Assembly: GCA_017937685.1 (NCBI GenBank)
Contig: JAGBDD010000001.1
Coordinates: 1 to 36,818, forward strand
Reading direction: 5' to 3'
DNA: 36,818 bases
Source of the DNA: Thermoguttaceae bacterium
GTDB lineage: Bacteria; Planctomycetota; Planctomycetia; Pirellulales; Thermoguttaceae
The notes beneath the pieces were generated by a model, which was not told where the DNA came from, did not search any database, and worked only from the letters and a program-made list of their open reading frames with translations. Below are positions 23,004-29,944 of the stretch, piece after piece (position 1 is the first letter of the stretch; each line of letters starts with the position of its first letter). Position numbers and translations under genes: made by a program.

Positions 23004-23071
23004 TGAGTTTCCTTTTCCGGTAAACGTCCGAAAGATTGATTTTTATTAGCGAAAATCTTCTTGCGTTGGTT

Positions 23072-23623
23072 TCAAACCTTGTAATCGTAATCTTTAAAGT
23101 GTTCCAGAATCTCGTTTCCCATCGGATAGCTGAATTGCTCGAACTCTTCGCGTCTTGTTCTGTAAAAAGTTTCTTCAACGGCGCCCGGTTCCCGGTCTTC
23201 TTTCCATCGCCGATACGTGTAAACCTCTTCGCCAAAGGGATTGCCGATCACGACTTGAAAATCGCCTTTGTCGTCGACCAACGCTCGCAACAAAACGGCT
23301 TCGTCCATTTCGTCTTGCCACGCGAACATCAGGAAGTCGAGGTCGTCAATCCAGTTAACGTAATCCGTTTCCACGTATTTACTTGCGCGAACCGGCGAAC
23401 CTTTCACGTTTGACTCGACAAACGCATAAACGTTTCGCCCAAGGTTAAACGTCGCCAATTTCTTTTCGAAACGTTTTAACGTAAACGCTTTAATATCGTA
23501 GTTAGGTTCGTCGCGAAAGCGTTCCTTTTCCTCGACGGTCGGATGAAAGAATCCGCCGTTGCGCGTATAAAGAACGCGCTTCGCCTCCCCGTAAAACAAC
23601 TCTCCGTAAAGTATCGCAGCCAT
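23072..23623 (-). CDS. Hypothetical protein
   Basis: A 183-residue protein with AAGGAT six bases before ATG. Mixed alpha/beta with many aromatic residues: MAAILYGELFYGEAKRVLY at the start, DDLDFLMFAWQDEMDEA near the middle, and an acidic C-terminus. Its role is unknown; it follows the ArdA array with a gap of about 100 bases that holds a tRNA T-arm-like hairpin. Confidence 0.7.
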   Translation of the reverse strand: MAAILYGELFYGEAKRVLYTRNGGFFHPTVEEKERFRDEPNYDIKAFTLKRFEKKLATFNLGRNVYAFVESNVKGSPVRASKYVETDYVNWIDDLDFLMFAWQDEMDEAVLLRALVDDKGDFQVVIGNPFGEEVYTYRRWKEDREPGAVEETFYRTRREEFEQFSYPMGNEILEHFKDYDYKV

Positions 23624-23724
23624 CTTTTATCCTTTCTAGCTTTAAATGAGCGGTAATTCGCTTTATAAAATCCCCCGCCGGGATCAAACCGGCGTTAAGA
23701 CCGTCGAGGATTGACCTAACTTAA

Positions 23725-24267
23725 CTACTGAGCGTAGTCGACCCAAACGTCGTAAACTTCGCACCAGTAACCGTCGAGTCCACTGTTTTCAACGTCGCCA
23801 CCATACCTCTCATAATCGAAGTAATCGCAAGCGATCGACTCGGCGTTAACGTCGCCGCATTCGATTAGTCGTTCAAGCAAATACTCTCCAAGACGTCTAT
23901 GTCGGAACGATTCGGGTTCGTAGTCGAGCCATTTAACTTTCGTAAGCGTCGCGTCGCAACACTCGTCAAGAGCTTTGCGCCAGTCGCCTGTGTAATCGTA
24001 CAACGAAATCGCGGCTTTGCGTTCTTCCTCGTCAAGTTCCAACCACCTCGAAAGAAACTCATTAAGCTCTTCGATTTTGTACGGAATCTCGGCGAGCCGC
24101 GACAGCTCTCGTTCTTCCTCGTCGTACTTGTACGGGACTTCATACGCCTCGCCGTCGCGGCAAGGAATATCGTAAATCGTCCACCCTTGAAGTTGCGGCT
24201 CCGTTCCCTTCGCGACCGGCAGTTCGAACGTTTCCGTTTCGTTTTCTTTAAACGCTTTTACTTGCAT
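23725..24267 (-). CDS. ardA: ArdA-like antirestriction protein
   Basis: A 180-residue protein with the typical ArdA signatures. Residues 67-80 read ELNEFLSRWLELDEEERKA, followed by YDYTGDWRKALDECCDA (about 91-107), HRRLGEYLLERL (about 130), and the hallmark CDYFDYERYGGDV (about 150). ArdA proteins mimic bent B-form DNA through an acidic surface and block type I restriction enzymes, often on entry of a mobile element. Length and charge fit the family (usually about 165-180). AAAGG lies nine bases before ATG. It ends in TAG. It is the best-preserved copy of the array. Confidence 0.8.
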   Translation of the reverse strand: MQVKAFKENETETFELPVAKGTEPQLQGWTIYDIPCRDGEAYEVPYKYDEEERELSRLAEIPYKIEELNEFLSRWLELDEEERKAAISLYDYTGDWRKALDECCDATLTKVKWLDYEPESFRHRRLGEYLLERLIECGDVNAESIACDYFDYERYGGDVENSGLDGYWCEVYDVWVDYAQ

Positions 24268-24280
24268 AATTTACAACCTT

Positions 24281-24922
24281 TCATTCTCCGTATTCGCTCC
24301 AATATTTCCACGCGTCCGATTCCGAGCAGTCGACCCAACATTTTAAATCCGACGCCCAGTAACCGTTGTTGGAATCGAGCGCCTTTCCTCGCCCATAATC
24401 TTCGACGTTTAAGAAACCTTCGTCTTCAATGCAAGCGCGAAAGAAACTTTCAAGCTCGAAATTGCCTTCGCAACTAAACTTATAGCGATATTTTTCAAGG
24501 TAATACTTGCCGAGTTTTCGATAATTGCCCGGCTCGATTCCCGTTTGGTCGACCTCGCGACAAATTTCGGCGGCTCGACGTCAATCTCCTATTACATTGA
24601 TTAGCGATATATAAACTCGCGGTGCGAAAGCGCGCCAACGTCCTTTAACAAACGAAGACGTTCCGAGACTATACTCCCAATCTTTCAGGAATAAATGCAA
24701 TTCCTTCGACGAATCCTTATCGCCTTTCCCCGGTAGTTTGTCCGGCTCGATATTGTAAATCAAGGAAGCGCAACGAATATCGCTTTCCTCAAATTCTTCT
24801 TCGCCCGGTCGAACAAGGTCGACGACTTGCCATGTATCAAACGAAAAGTCGTCCGGTCTTTCTAACGGAAAGAAGGCGGTTCCAATTTCGCTGGACTTTA
24901 TATTGCGTAACCTGACCTGCAT
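24281..24922 (-). pseudogene. ArdA-like gene with TGA in place of a conserved Trp
   Basis: ATG at 24922 follows AAAGGAG by six bases. The first 113 codons are ArdA-like (TWQVVDLVRPGEEEFEESD; KELHLFLKDWEYSL) and stop at TGA (24581-24583) in the context IGD-stop-RRAAEICREV. The frame continues unshifted as an ArdA C-terminal half: NYRKLGKYYLEKYR, then ELESFFRACIEDEG, to TGA at 24281. In intact paralogues the aligned motif is GDWRKALDECCD or RDWRDACYG, so the TGA replaces the conserved Trp codon TGG by one G-to-A change. The downstream half has no start codon. Simple decay is the plainest reading; UGA readthrough is the alternative. Confidence 0.7.
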
Positions 24923-24933
24923 AGCGTCTCCTT

Positions 24934-25482
24934 TCAATAATCGCCAAGGTAAATAATTTCATAAGTTACGACGCACCACTCGTCAAACGTTGCGCTAATC
25001 TCGTACTTTGGATCGAGCCAAGACTTGGCAAACCCCTCGAAGTCGAAATGTTTTTTCGCTTCCTCCGGATTGTCGAACCGTTTCCATAACCCGAATTCGT
25101 CGGTCATATATTCGCCCAATCCCTTGTAATCGCCGCCGTTAACGCCCGTCCAAACAATGTCGCAAGCGTAGTCCATCGCGCTAAGATCGCTGTGTCTTTG
25201 ATCGTTGTAGAGGTAAACGAATCCCTTTCGCTCGTCGACTCCGGCGTCGTCAAACCACCAATCGAGAAACCGTTTAAGCGTTCCTCTTTCTCTCGGCAAA
25301 CGATTTAGCAAGGCGAGCGTCGGGGCGTCGCGTTGAAGCTCTTCGAAATTAACGACCGCTTTGCTCGGCTCTTTGTCGTCGGGAAGGAACCAATGGTCGA
25401 TACGACAATCTTCGTCGTTCGGATAAACCCAAACCTTTTCTTCGCCGGTTTCAGCGTGTTTAAAATTAAACTCGATTCTCAT
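24934..25482 (-). CDS. ArdA-like antirestriction protein, divergent
   Basis: A 182-residue acidic protein. ArdA-type landmarks are GTLKRFLDWWFDDAGVDERKG in the middle, DIVWTGVNGGDYKGLGEYM, and a final HFDFEGFAKSWLD corresponding to the YFDYExY box. It shares the DIVWTG motif and overall plan with the copy at 31069-31644. The start overlaps the stop of the preceding small gene (ATGA). It probably acts as a DNA mimic, but the distance from well-known ArdA makes its target uncertain. Confidence 0.65.
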   Translation of the reverse strand: MRIEFNFKHAETGEEKVWVYPNDEDCRIDHWFLPDDKEPSKAVVNFEELQRDAPTLALLNRLPRERGTLKRFLDWWFDDAGVDERKGFVYLYNDQRHSDLSAMDYACDIVWTGVNGGDYKGLGEYMTDEFGLWKRFDNPEEAKKHFDFEGFAKSWLDPKYEISATFDEWCVVTYEIIYLGDY

Positions 25483-25706
25483 TCTTCTTCCTCTTGAACC
25501 TCTTCAATTTCCAAGACTTCCCCGTCGCCGAACGCTTCGATATACGCAATCGAATCCGGCGCGTAATCCCCGTCGAGTTGCAAGTCGACGAGAAACCGTT
25601 CCAAATTCTCTAACGCCTTAGCCTTCGCCTCTTCTTCGTTCTTGGCTTTGAATCGCCGAACGTCGACCAAGATTCGCGCTGCCGCCGTCGCTTCGTATTC
25701 TTTCAT
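25479..25706 (-). CDS. DpnD/PcfM-like small acidic protein
   Basis: A 75-residue protein starting at MKEYEATAAARILV, the only ATG here with a purine-rich leader at the right distance. The strand-helix core VRRFKAKNEEEAKAKALENL and the Glu-rich tail place it with the small proteins at 21507-22198. It sits between ArdA-like genes and is coupled to the next one through an ATGA overlap. Confidence 0.65.
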   Translation of the reverse strand: MKEYEATAAARILVDVRRFKAKNEEEAKAKALENLERFLVDLQLDGDYAPDSIAYIEAFGDGEVLEIEEVQEEEE

Positions 25707-25726
25707 AACGTTTCTCTTTCTTTGTT

Positions 25727-26203
25727 TTACGAAATGCAATGTTCGATTTCGTCGTCGAAGATAAGCCACTCCCCGACGACCGCCGAAGCGACGGCTCTTC
25801 CGCGATGTAAGTCTTCTTGAATCAAACCGAATTTACCGTAATCGAATCCGTTGTCCGGGTTTTTTAAACACTTGTCGACGCCGTATTTGCGAGCAAAGTA
25901 GCGTCCGAAATTCTTATACGCTTCGTCAAGATCGCCGTCGCAACGCGCTCCCGTGCATTTGGCTCCCTCCGCGCCGTAACAAGCGTCGCGCCAATCCCGC
26001 CCGTCTCCGACAAGGAGATGAACGAACGCCTTTTGTTCGCCCTTCGACGCAAGACTCCACCATTCCGCGAAGGTTTTGCACTCGTCTTCGTCGAGCCGAA
26101 GCACCGTCCGGATTTTATCCTTAACCTCTTTAAGAAGGAAATCGTCCGACAAGAGTCGAAAAATCTCGCTGCAAATCGTTTTTAGTTCTTTGTTTGCGTC
26201 CAT
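25727..26203 (-). CDS. ArdA-like protein lacking the N-terminal domain
   Basis: A 158-residue protein whose ATG overlaps the previous stop (TAATG) and has AAGGAAG seven bases upstream. It shows the ArdA middle and C-terminal landmarks (CKTFAEWWSLASKGEQKA, GDGRDWRDACYG, NFGRYFARKYG, GFDYGKFG), but its first 40 residues are unlike the beta-rich first domain of full ArdA proteins. It could be a two-domain derivative; truncated ArdA forms can retain activity, but that is not shown here. Confidence 0.65.
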   Translation of the reverse strand: MDANKELKTICSEIFRLLSDDFLLKEVKDKIRTVLRLDEDECKTFAEWWSLASKGEQKAFVHLLVGDGRDWRDACYGAEGAKCTGARCDGDLDEAYKNFGRYFARKYGVDKCLKNPDNGFDYGKFGLIQEDLHRGRAVASAVVGEWLIFDDEIEHCIS

Positions 26204-26829
26204 TATTTCTTCCTTTCTTTGACAATCCAATCGTACCAAAGTCGATTCTTGTACCCGCCTTGTGGATAATCCACCCATCGATTGTAAATTTCCGACCAGA
26301 AACCGTCGCCGCCGTGCAACCTGAGATCGCGCCCAAAAGCCTCGGCGTCAAAGTAAGCGCGAAAGAATTCGGGAACCTTGCCAAAGTATTCTAAATCAAG
26401 AAGATACTCTAAGTAAAATTCGCCGACGGCTCGGTCGCGCTTTTCGTCGCCGAAACAGTTCCCAATATTGAGAATGCTAGCGACTTCTTCCTCGGCAAGC
26501 GCAACCGCCTTTAACGGCTCGACTTCGTATTCAACAAGCGCGACGACTGTTTGCCTTTGCGACTTGTCGAGTTCCGTCCAGCGCGTCAGAAACTCATTGA
26601 GTTCGTAGATATTCGACGGCAAGTCGACGAGTTTCGGAAGCTCTTCGTCGTCCGTTAAATACTCGCGAACGTAATGCTTAGCTTCATCGCGACTTCCCGC
26701 GTATTCGTAGGGAACTTTCACGTAGAAATCTTTAAGCCAAGTTTTGTTGTCTTCGGACGTCGGTAAATGAAACCAACGTTCGTCGCCGGTCTCCGCGTCA
26801 AAGCCTTTAACTTTTACCAGTTCTTGCAT
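26203..26829 (-). CDS. ArdA-like antirestriction protein, long form
   Basis: A 208-residue protein with all ArdA blocks: IYELNEFLTRWTELDKSQR (about 76-94), a DRAVGEFYLEYLLDLEYF stretch, and FRAYFDAEAFGRDLRLHGG (about 165-183), which is very close to the YFDYExYGRD hallmark. The N-terminal domain begins with VKGFDAETGDERWFHLP, comparable to the start of the copies at 23725 and 27265. About 30 residues longer than usual owing to an aromatic, basic C-terminal extension (GGYKNRLWYDWIVKERKK). Confidence 0.75.
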   Translation of the reverse strand: MQELVKVKGFDAETGDERWFHLPTSEDNKTWLKDFYVKVPYEYAGSRDEAKHYVREYLTDDEELPKLVDLPSNIYELNEFLTRWTELDKSQRQTVVALVEYEVEPLKAVALAEEEVASILNIGNCFGDEKRDRAVGEFYLEYLLDLEYFGKVPEFFRAYFDAEAFGRDLRLHGGDGFWSEIYNRWVDYPQGGYKNRLWYDWIVKERKK

Positions 26830-26844
26830 CGCTTTTTTCCTTCA

Positions 26845-27261
26845 TCAATCAACGTAGCCCCACTCGCCGAGAGCTTCCGACGGGTAGAACCCCGCGTCCT
26901 CCGCAAACCTGCGCCCCAACGCGTAATAATCGACGCTGTCGATAAGCTCTTTGTCGTACCCGTCGGACTCTAAATCGTCGCGGTACCGACTATTAAAGAC
27001 ATGTTTTCCCAACTCGGCGACGCTGTCCTCGACGTCGTCCGGGTCGTAATACGCTCCGGTCGTATAAACCGACGACTCGTCGGCAAGCCGTATCGCCTCG
27101 TTCGAAAGCTCGCGTTGGTCGACGTAAAAGTAAACGAACAACTTCGCTTCCTCTTCGCTCGCGGTAATCAACCAAGAATACAACTCGTTAGCGACGCCGA
27201 GGTTAGGCGGAAGAAAGTCAAGCCGTTTCAACGCGTCGCATTCGACTTCGTTCAAATTCAT
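26845..27261 (-). CDS. C-terminal part of an ArdA-like gene split by TAA
   Basis: A 138-residue frame carrying the middle and end of an ArdA-like protein: VANELYSWLITASEEEAKL, a Tyr-rich acidic stretch, AELGKHVFNSRY, and SVDYYALGRRFAED in the position of the YFDYE box. Its ATG lies one codon after the in-frame TAA (27265-27267) that ends the N-terminal part, so reinitiation could make both halves. No good ribosome binding site of its own is seen, which favours a nonsense-split gene. Confidence 0.6.
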   Translation of the reverse strand: MNLNEVECDALKRLDFLPPNLGVANELYSWLITASEEEAKLFVYFYVDQRELSNEAIRLADESSVYTTGAYYDPDDVEDSVAELGKHVFNSRYRDDLESDGYDKELIDSVDYYALGRRFAEDAGFYPSEALGEWGYVD

Positions 27262-27264
27262 GAC

Positions 27265-27477
27265 TTAACGTCGCAACGTCGCTTTACCGTGAAAACGTTC
27301 GTCGGTAACGAAATCGACGATCTCCCAATCGTAAAGATTCGGGACGTCGACCTGAAGCGGAAGGAAGAAACTCCCGATTCCGCCCGTCGTCGTATTTCTT
27401 GCGATAACTTTCAACGACTCGAAGTCGTCAAGGTTTTCCAACAATTCGATAAAACGTTCGTTCAAACTCAGTTTCAT
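27265..27477 (-). CDS. N-terminal part of an ArdA-like gene split by TAA
   Basis: A 70-residue frame from the ATG with AAGGTG seven bases upstream. Residues 19-55 (LKVIARNTTTGGIGSFFLP, then LYDWEIVDFVTDE) match the N-terminal domain of the copy at 24281-24922 (TAFFPLER..TWQVVDLV). It ends at TAA, and the same frame resumes two codons later as the C-terminal part. Together the two make a normal ArdA length of about 210 codons. The repeated motif TGTTACANNGTGTA overlaps its ribosome binding site. Confidence 0.55.
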   Translation of the reverse strand: MKLSLNERFIELLENLDDFESLKVIARNTTTGGIGSFFLPLQVDVPNLYDWEIVDFVTDERFHGKATLRR

Positions 27478-27480
27478 AAT

Positions 27481-27494
27481 TACACCTTGTAACA
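27481..27494 (-). promoter_or_regulatory. Repeated motif TGTTACANNGTGTA, copy 1
   Basis: On the minus strand TGTTACAAGGTGTA, with an inverted-repeat core TACA-N3-TGTA, lies directly before the split ardA gene and contains its ribosome binding site. The same motif occurs before two other genes (32161-32174 and 34768-34781). An operator or a leader element is possible. Confidence 0.35.
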
Positions 27495-27508
27495 TAAAAT
27501 AAGTTTTT

Positions 27509-27524
27509 AAAAAAGCCCGAAGGC
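27509..27524 (-). terminator. Short hairpin with T-run after the tRNA
   Basis: GCC-TTCG-GGC followed by six Ts, seven bases beyond the tRNA 3' end. The stem is only three pairs but has a stable UUCG loop; it may end or attenuate transcription after the tRNA. Confidence 0.35.
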
Positions 27525-27530
27525 GACAAG

Positions 27531-27615
27531 CGGCGGACGAGGGATTCGAACCCCCAGAACCTTACGATTCAACGGTTTTAGAGACCGTCGCGTTTACCAG
27601 TTTCGCCAGTCCGCC
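27531..27615 (-). tRNA. Class II tRNA with CUA anticodon (amber suppressor, probably Ser)
   Basis: All arms can be drawn: acceptor GGCGGAC/GTCCGCC (7 bp), D arm GCG/CGC with GGTAAA loop, anticodon stem ACGGT/ACCGT with loop CTCTAAA, long variable arm GAATC-GTAA-GGTTC, and T arm GGGGG-TTCGAAT-CCCTC. Positions 34-36 are CUA, which pairs with the stop codon UAG. The long variable arm limits identity to Ser or Leu (Tyr less likely). The discriminator is G73, and G1-C72, G2-C71 and C11-G24 are present, all matching bacterial serine identity, whereas bacterial Leu tRNAs have A73. The D-loop is somewhat Leu-like. No CCA is encoded. The loop equals that of a Ser(CGA) tRNA with one change. It stands alone inside the small-gene train. 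Confidence 0.85.
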
Positions 27616-27643
27616 GAAGCCTCGCCGATTCCTTCCGACGAGG

Positions 27644-27763
27644 TTAATAAAAGCGTTCCAATTTCGTTCGCGTCGCTACGGCGCTCGAATCATTGCAACT
27701 TCCTCCTTTACTTGGTTTACTAAATTTCTATTCGTATTCGTTCCGGAAACGTTTCTACAACAT
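27644..27763 (-). other. tRNA leader with two ribosome-binding-site/ATG/early-UAG mini-ORFs
   Basis: Upstream of the CUA tRNA, two ATGs each have a near-perfect ribosome binding site eight bases away. The first (27763, AAAGGAG) is ATG TTG TAG, with a second in-frame TAG at codon 12 and a TAA only at codon 40 (27644-27646). The second (27693, AAAGGAGG) reads M-I-R-A-P then TAG. The first resembles the starts of adjacent genes (ATGTTGAAACGT), so it may be the relic of a paralogue. Alternatively it encodes a 39-residue peptide made only when UAG is read. Confidence 0.35.
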
Positions 27764-27794
27764 TGTACCTTCTCCTTTCTTTTGGTTAAAATGT

Positions 27795-28268
27795 TTATCT
27801 CAAACTACGGCAAGCGTTGCGCGCTCGTCTCATAATGTCGCACGTTTTCGAACCGCGAGGATAGAATCCCGTCGCGGCGTAATAAGCGGCGAGACCGATC
27901 ACGTTCTCCGCCGCCGACCGGAAATGAACGTTCTCTTCGCAATTGAAAACCGGGCTGCCTTTAACGTTAAGGTAAAGTCGTTTCGCTTCGTCGGGCTCCG
28001 GGAAGCTTTCAAGATTATCCGTTTCGATAATGAACTCCGTAGCCGCTTTCACCGCTCGCGTCAAGTTGAAACGGACGTCGTAAATCGCGCCCTTTTTAAA
28101 CAACATAGAGCCCTCGTCGTCGAGGGTTTCGACCAACTCGTCGGGATCGAGATTCTGCGTTTCCGACTGATACGCAACGTTAAGAAACATATAAAGCGCC
28201 GTGTCGAAAATCGCCTTAAATTGGCGAGTAAGGTAAAGCTCGTTCACCTCTTTGAGAACGTTTAACAT
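27795..28268 (-). CDS. Hypothetical protein, tandem paralogue family A
   Basis: A 157-residue mostly helical protein. It shares with the next gene upstream an N-terminal pattern (MLNVLKEVNELYLTRQFKAI versus MLKRLEELEELYARH..FKVALY), a QN-x-D block, an AVKAATEFI helix and a C-terminal Tyr-Tyr helix (AAYYAATGFYP). Its ATG overlaps the stop of that gene. GGAGGA lies eight bases upstream. No known family is recognised. Confidence 0.7.
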   Translation of the reverse strand: MLNVLKEVNELYLTRQFKAIFDTALYMFLNVAYQSETQNLDPDELVETLDDEGSMLFKKGAIYDVRFNLTRAVKAATEFIIETDNLESFPEPDEAKRLYLNVKGSPVFNCEENVHFRSAAENVIGLAAYYAATGFYPRGSKTCDIMRRARNACRSLR

Positions 28269-28735
28269 TGTTTAAAGTCCTCCGCATTCGGGAATTTCTT
28301 CGCTCTTCGGGATTCGTTTCGTTCGTCCCGATAATAGTTAACCGCCTCAATAACGACGCTTAACGCCGCGTCCATAAAGGTTTTGTTTTCAATAAAATAT
28401 GACTCTCGCGCTTTGTTTCGCGTCTCCAACGCCTTTTCAAGCGTTTCGTCTTTGCCGTCGACAACGTGTTCCGTCGCCAACTTAACGGCGTCAAGCCAAT
28501 CCCTACGATTCAAATGAACTTCGTCGGCGCGAGACACAATCCAAACATATCGTTCGACGCCTTCGCGTTCGTTCTTTTCTTTTCGGTCTTTCAACTCCAA
28601 CATCGCGTCGTAATTCTGCTCGGCAATAGCTTTGCCGATTTGAATAAACGTATAGAGCGCGACCTTAAAATCCTCTTTGAAATTATAGTAATGGCGAGCG
28701 TAAAGTTCTTCAAGCTCTTCCAAACGTTTCAACAT
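28262..28735 (-). CDS. Hypothetical protein, tandem paralogue family A
   Basis: A 157-residue paralogue of the gene just downstream, with the same length and same block order (ELYARHYYNFKEDFKVALY, DAVKLATEHVV, VVIEAVNYYRDE). It ends DFKQC-stop, the same five codons that end the preceding gene, and this shared end overlaps the next ATG, so gene boundaries as well as bodies were duplicated. Charged, mostly helical, function unknown. Confidence 0.7.
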   Translation of the reverse strand: MLKRLEELEELYARHYYNFKEDFKVALYTFIQIGKAIAEQNYDAMLELKDRKEKNEREGVERYVWIVSRADEVHLNRRDWLDAVKLATEHVVDGKDETLEKALETRNKARESYFIENKTFMDAALSVVIEAVNYYRDERNESRRAKKFPNAEDFKQC

Positions 28736-29118
28736 TGTTTAAAATCTCCGTAAAAAGTCTTGGTAACTCCGGCGTAATAAGCCTCGACGAACGCCGCGTG
28801 CGCTCCCAACGACTTCCGCAAGTTGCGGTAAACAAACATCTTATGCGGAACAATATCGCGCGGTCGACCGTTGGTCAACTTGCAATACTCCTCGACCGAG
28901 AAGATTTTGTAATACCGATCGCGCCAAACGCGTTCCGGATTCTCGTGTTCGCAAGCGTCGACTCGCGCCGCCCAAGAGTCGTAATAAACCGTCAGCGGCT
29001 TGACCGTTCCCTTCTCGATGTAGTCGCAAACGTTGCGATAGACCTGTTTGCGAACGTCGTCGAAGTTCTTGCGCGACGGAAACTCGATAACCTTGTCGCC
29101 TTGTTCAATTTTCAGCAT
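28729..29118 (-). CDS. Hypothetical protein, tandem paralogue family B
   Basis: A 129-residue protein with AAGGAG eight bases before ATG. The opening VIEFPSRKNFDDVRKQVYRN is shared with the genes at 29105-29503 (KLPTRKEFDAASRTFCKM) and 29708-29944 (VFPTRDNFCSIAQELVRF). A Tyr/Trp-rich strand (LTVYYDSWAARV) follows in each. The C-terminus (DFKQC) is the same as in the adjacent family A gene. Function unknown. Confidence 0.7.
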   Translation of the reverse strand: MLKIEQGDKVIEFPSRKNFDDVRKQVYRNVCDYIEKGTVKPLTVYYDSWAARVDACEHENPERVWRDRYYKIFSVEEYCKLTNGRPRDIVPHKMFVYRNLRKSLGAHAAFVEAYYAGVTKTFYGDFKQC

Positions 29119-29503
29119 TGTTTCTTCTCCTTCTTTTTTTACTGTAAGCGTCGATATAATAACCGATAATCTCTTCTTTTGAATCGAAACTAAAATGCGA
29201 AAGCCATTCCGCTAACGCGTGTCGCACTTCGCGAATCGTCGCGGTCGGCAACGGGAAAACTTTCGAATACAAAAACGCCGAGGTTAAAACGACCGTATCG
29301 ACGCCGAACTCAAAGTCTTCGTTGGAAAACAACTTAGCGCCTTCGTCGGTAGCGCCCCAACGGCAATTAAGTTTCCAGTCGACATATTCGACGTAACATC
29401 GCGGCGAGTCCAGCGACGGACCGTCGTTAAACATTTTGCAAAACGTTCGCGACGCGGCGTCAAACTCTTTTCGCGTCGGCAATTTTACGCCGTTAATTTT
29501 CAT
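29105..29503 (-). CDS. Hypothetical protein, tandem paralogue family B
   Basis: A 132-residue protein. The ATG at 29503 has AAAGGAG six bases upstream and so is preferred over upstream ATGs. N-terminal block KLPTRKEFDAASRTFCKMF, a strand CYVEYVDWKLNCRWG, and a C-terminal helix TIREVRHALAEWL ending in a basic tail (KKRRRRNN). The gene overlaps its downstream neighbour by 14 bases. Function unknown. Confidence 0.7.
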   Translation of the reverse strand: MKINGVKLPTRKEFDAASRTFCKMFNDGPSLDSPRCYVEYVDWKLNCRWGATDEGAKLFSNEDFEFGVDTVVLTSAFLYSKVFPLPTATIREVRHALAEWLSHFSFDSKEEIIGYYIDAYSKKRRRRNNAEN

Positions 29504-29711
29504 CGTTTCTCCTTTGTTTGCGTTCTTTACGTTGGAAATTTTCGCGTCTTTTTTGACTCGCGTTTCGCCGGTAATACGCGACAATAAACTCTCGCTCCTC
29601 GTCGGCGAGTGACGCGAGCTCTTGCGCCAACTCGTCGCGTATCGTCTTACCGTTCGGCGGCGGACTTTGTCGCGCGTCGCCTTGAAAACGCGTCTCGACG
29701 TCGTAAATCAC
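29493..29711 (-). CDS. C-terminal half of a split family B gene
   Basis: A 72-residue frame starting at GTG, which overlaps the preceding stop (GTGA). Its helix TIRDELAQELASLADEEREF and basic tail match the C-terminal part of the paralogue at 29105-29503, while the preceding gene supplies the N-terminal part. The two lie in different frames, so this is either a frameshifted gene or a coupled two-gene version of the family. Confidence 0.55.
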   Translation of the reverse strand: MIYDVETRFQGDARQSPPPNGKTIRDELAQELASLADEEREFIVAYYRRNASQKRRENFQRKERKQRRNDEN

Positions 29712-29944
29712 GGTTTCAAATCCGATTTAGGATGAGAATAAAGGGTAAAGTGTAATTCTCCGTCCGTAAAGTCAATCCAAACATAGGCAGGCGGCGATTT
29801 TACCCGTTTAAAAGAATCGCGAATAAACCTGACCAGCTCTTGCGCAATGGAACAAAAGTTATCGCGCGTTGGGAAAACTTGACGCTTCCCTTCGACTTTC
29901 ACCGCGAGCCGACGCCCGCGCTCTTGAACGACGCTTTTCAACAT
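29708..29944 (-). CDS. N-terminal half of a split family B gene
   Basis: A 78-residue protein with the family B block VFPTRDNFCSIAQELVRFI and the aromatic strand AYVWIDFTDGELHFTLY, ending where paralogues continue for another 50-70 residues. Start ATGTTGAAA overlaps the preceding stop. With the next frame it would make a normal-length family B protein. Confidence 0.6.
   Translation of the reverse strand: MLKSVVQERGRRLAVKVEGKRQVFPTRDNFCSIAQELVRFIRDSFKRVKSPPAYVWIDFTDGELHFTLYSHPKSDLKP

Noticed and set aside
23640..23727. Complete tRNA around the T-arm-like hairpin
   Set aside because: The acceptor, D and anticodon stems cannot be paired; only the T arm is convincing.
24281..24922. Genome-wide reassignment of UGA to Trp
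   Set aside because: Several genes here end properly in TGA, including abiEi in the typical ATGA overlap with abiEii, so UGA is a normal stop.
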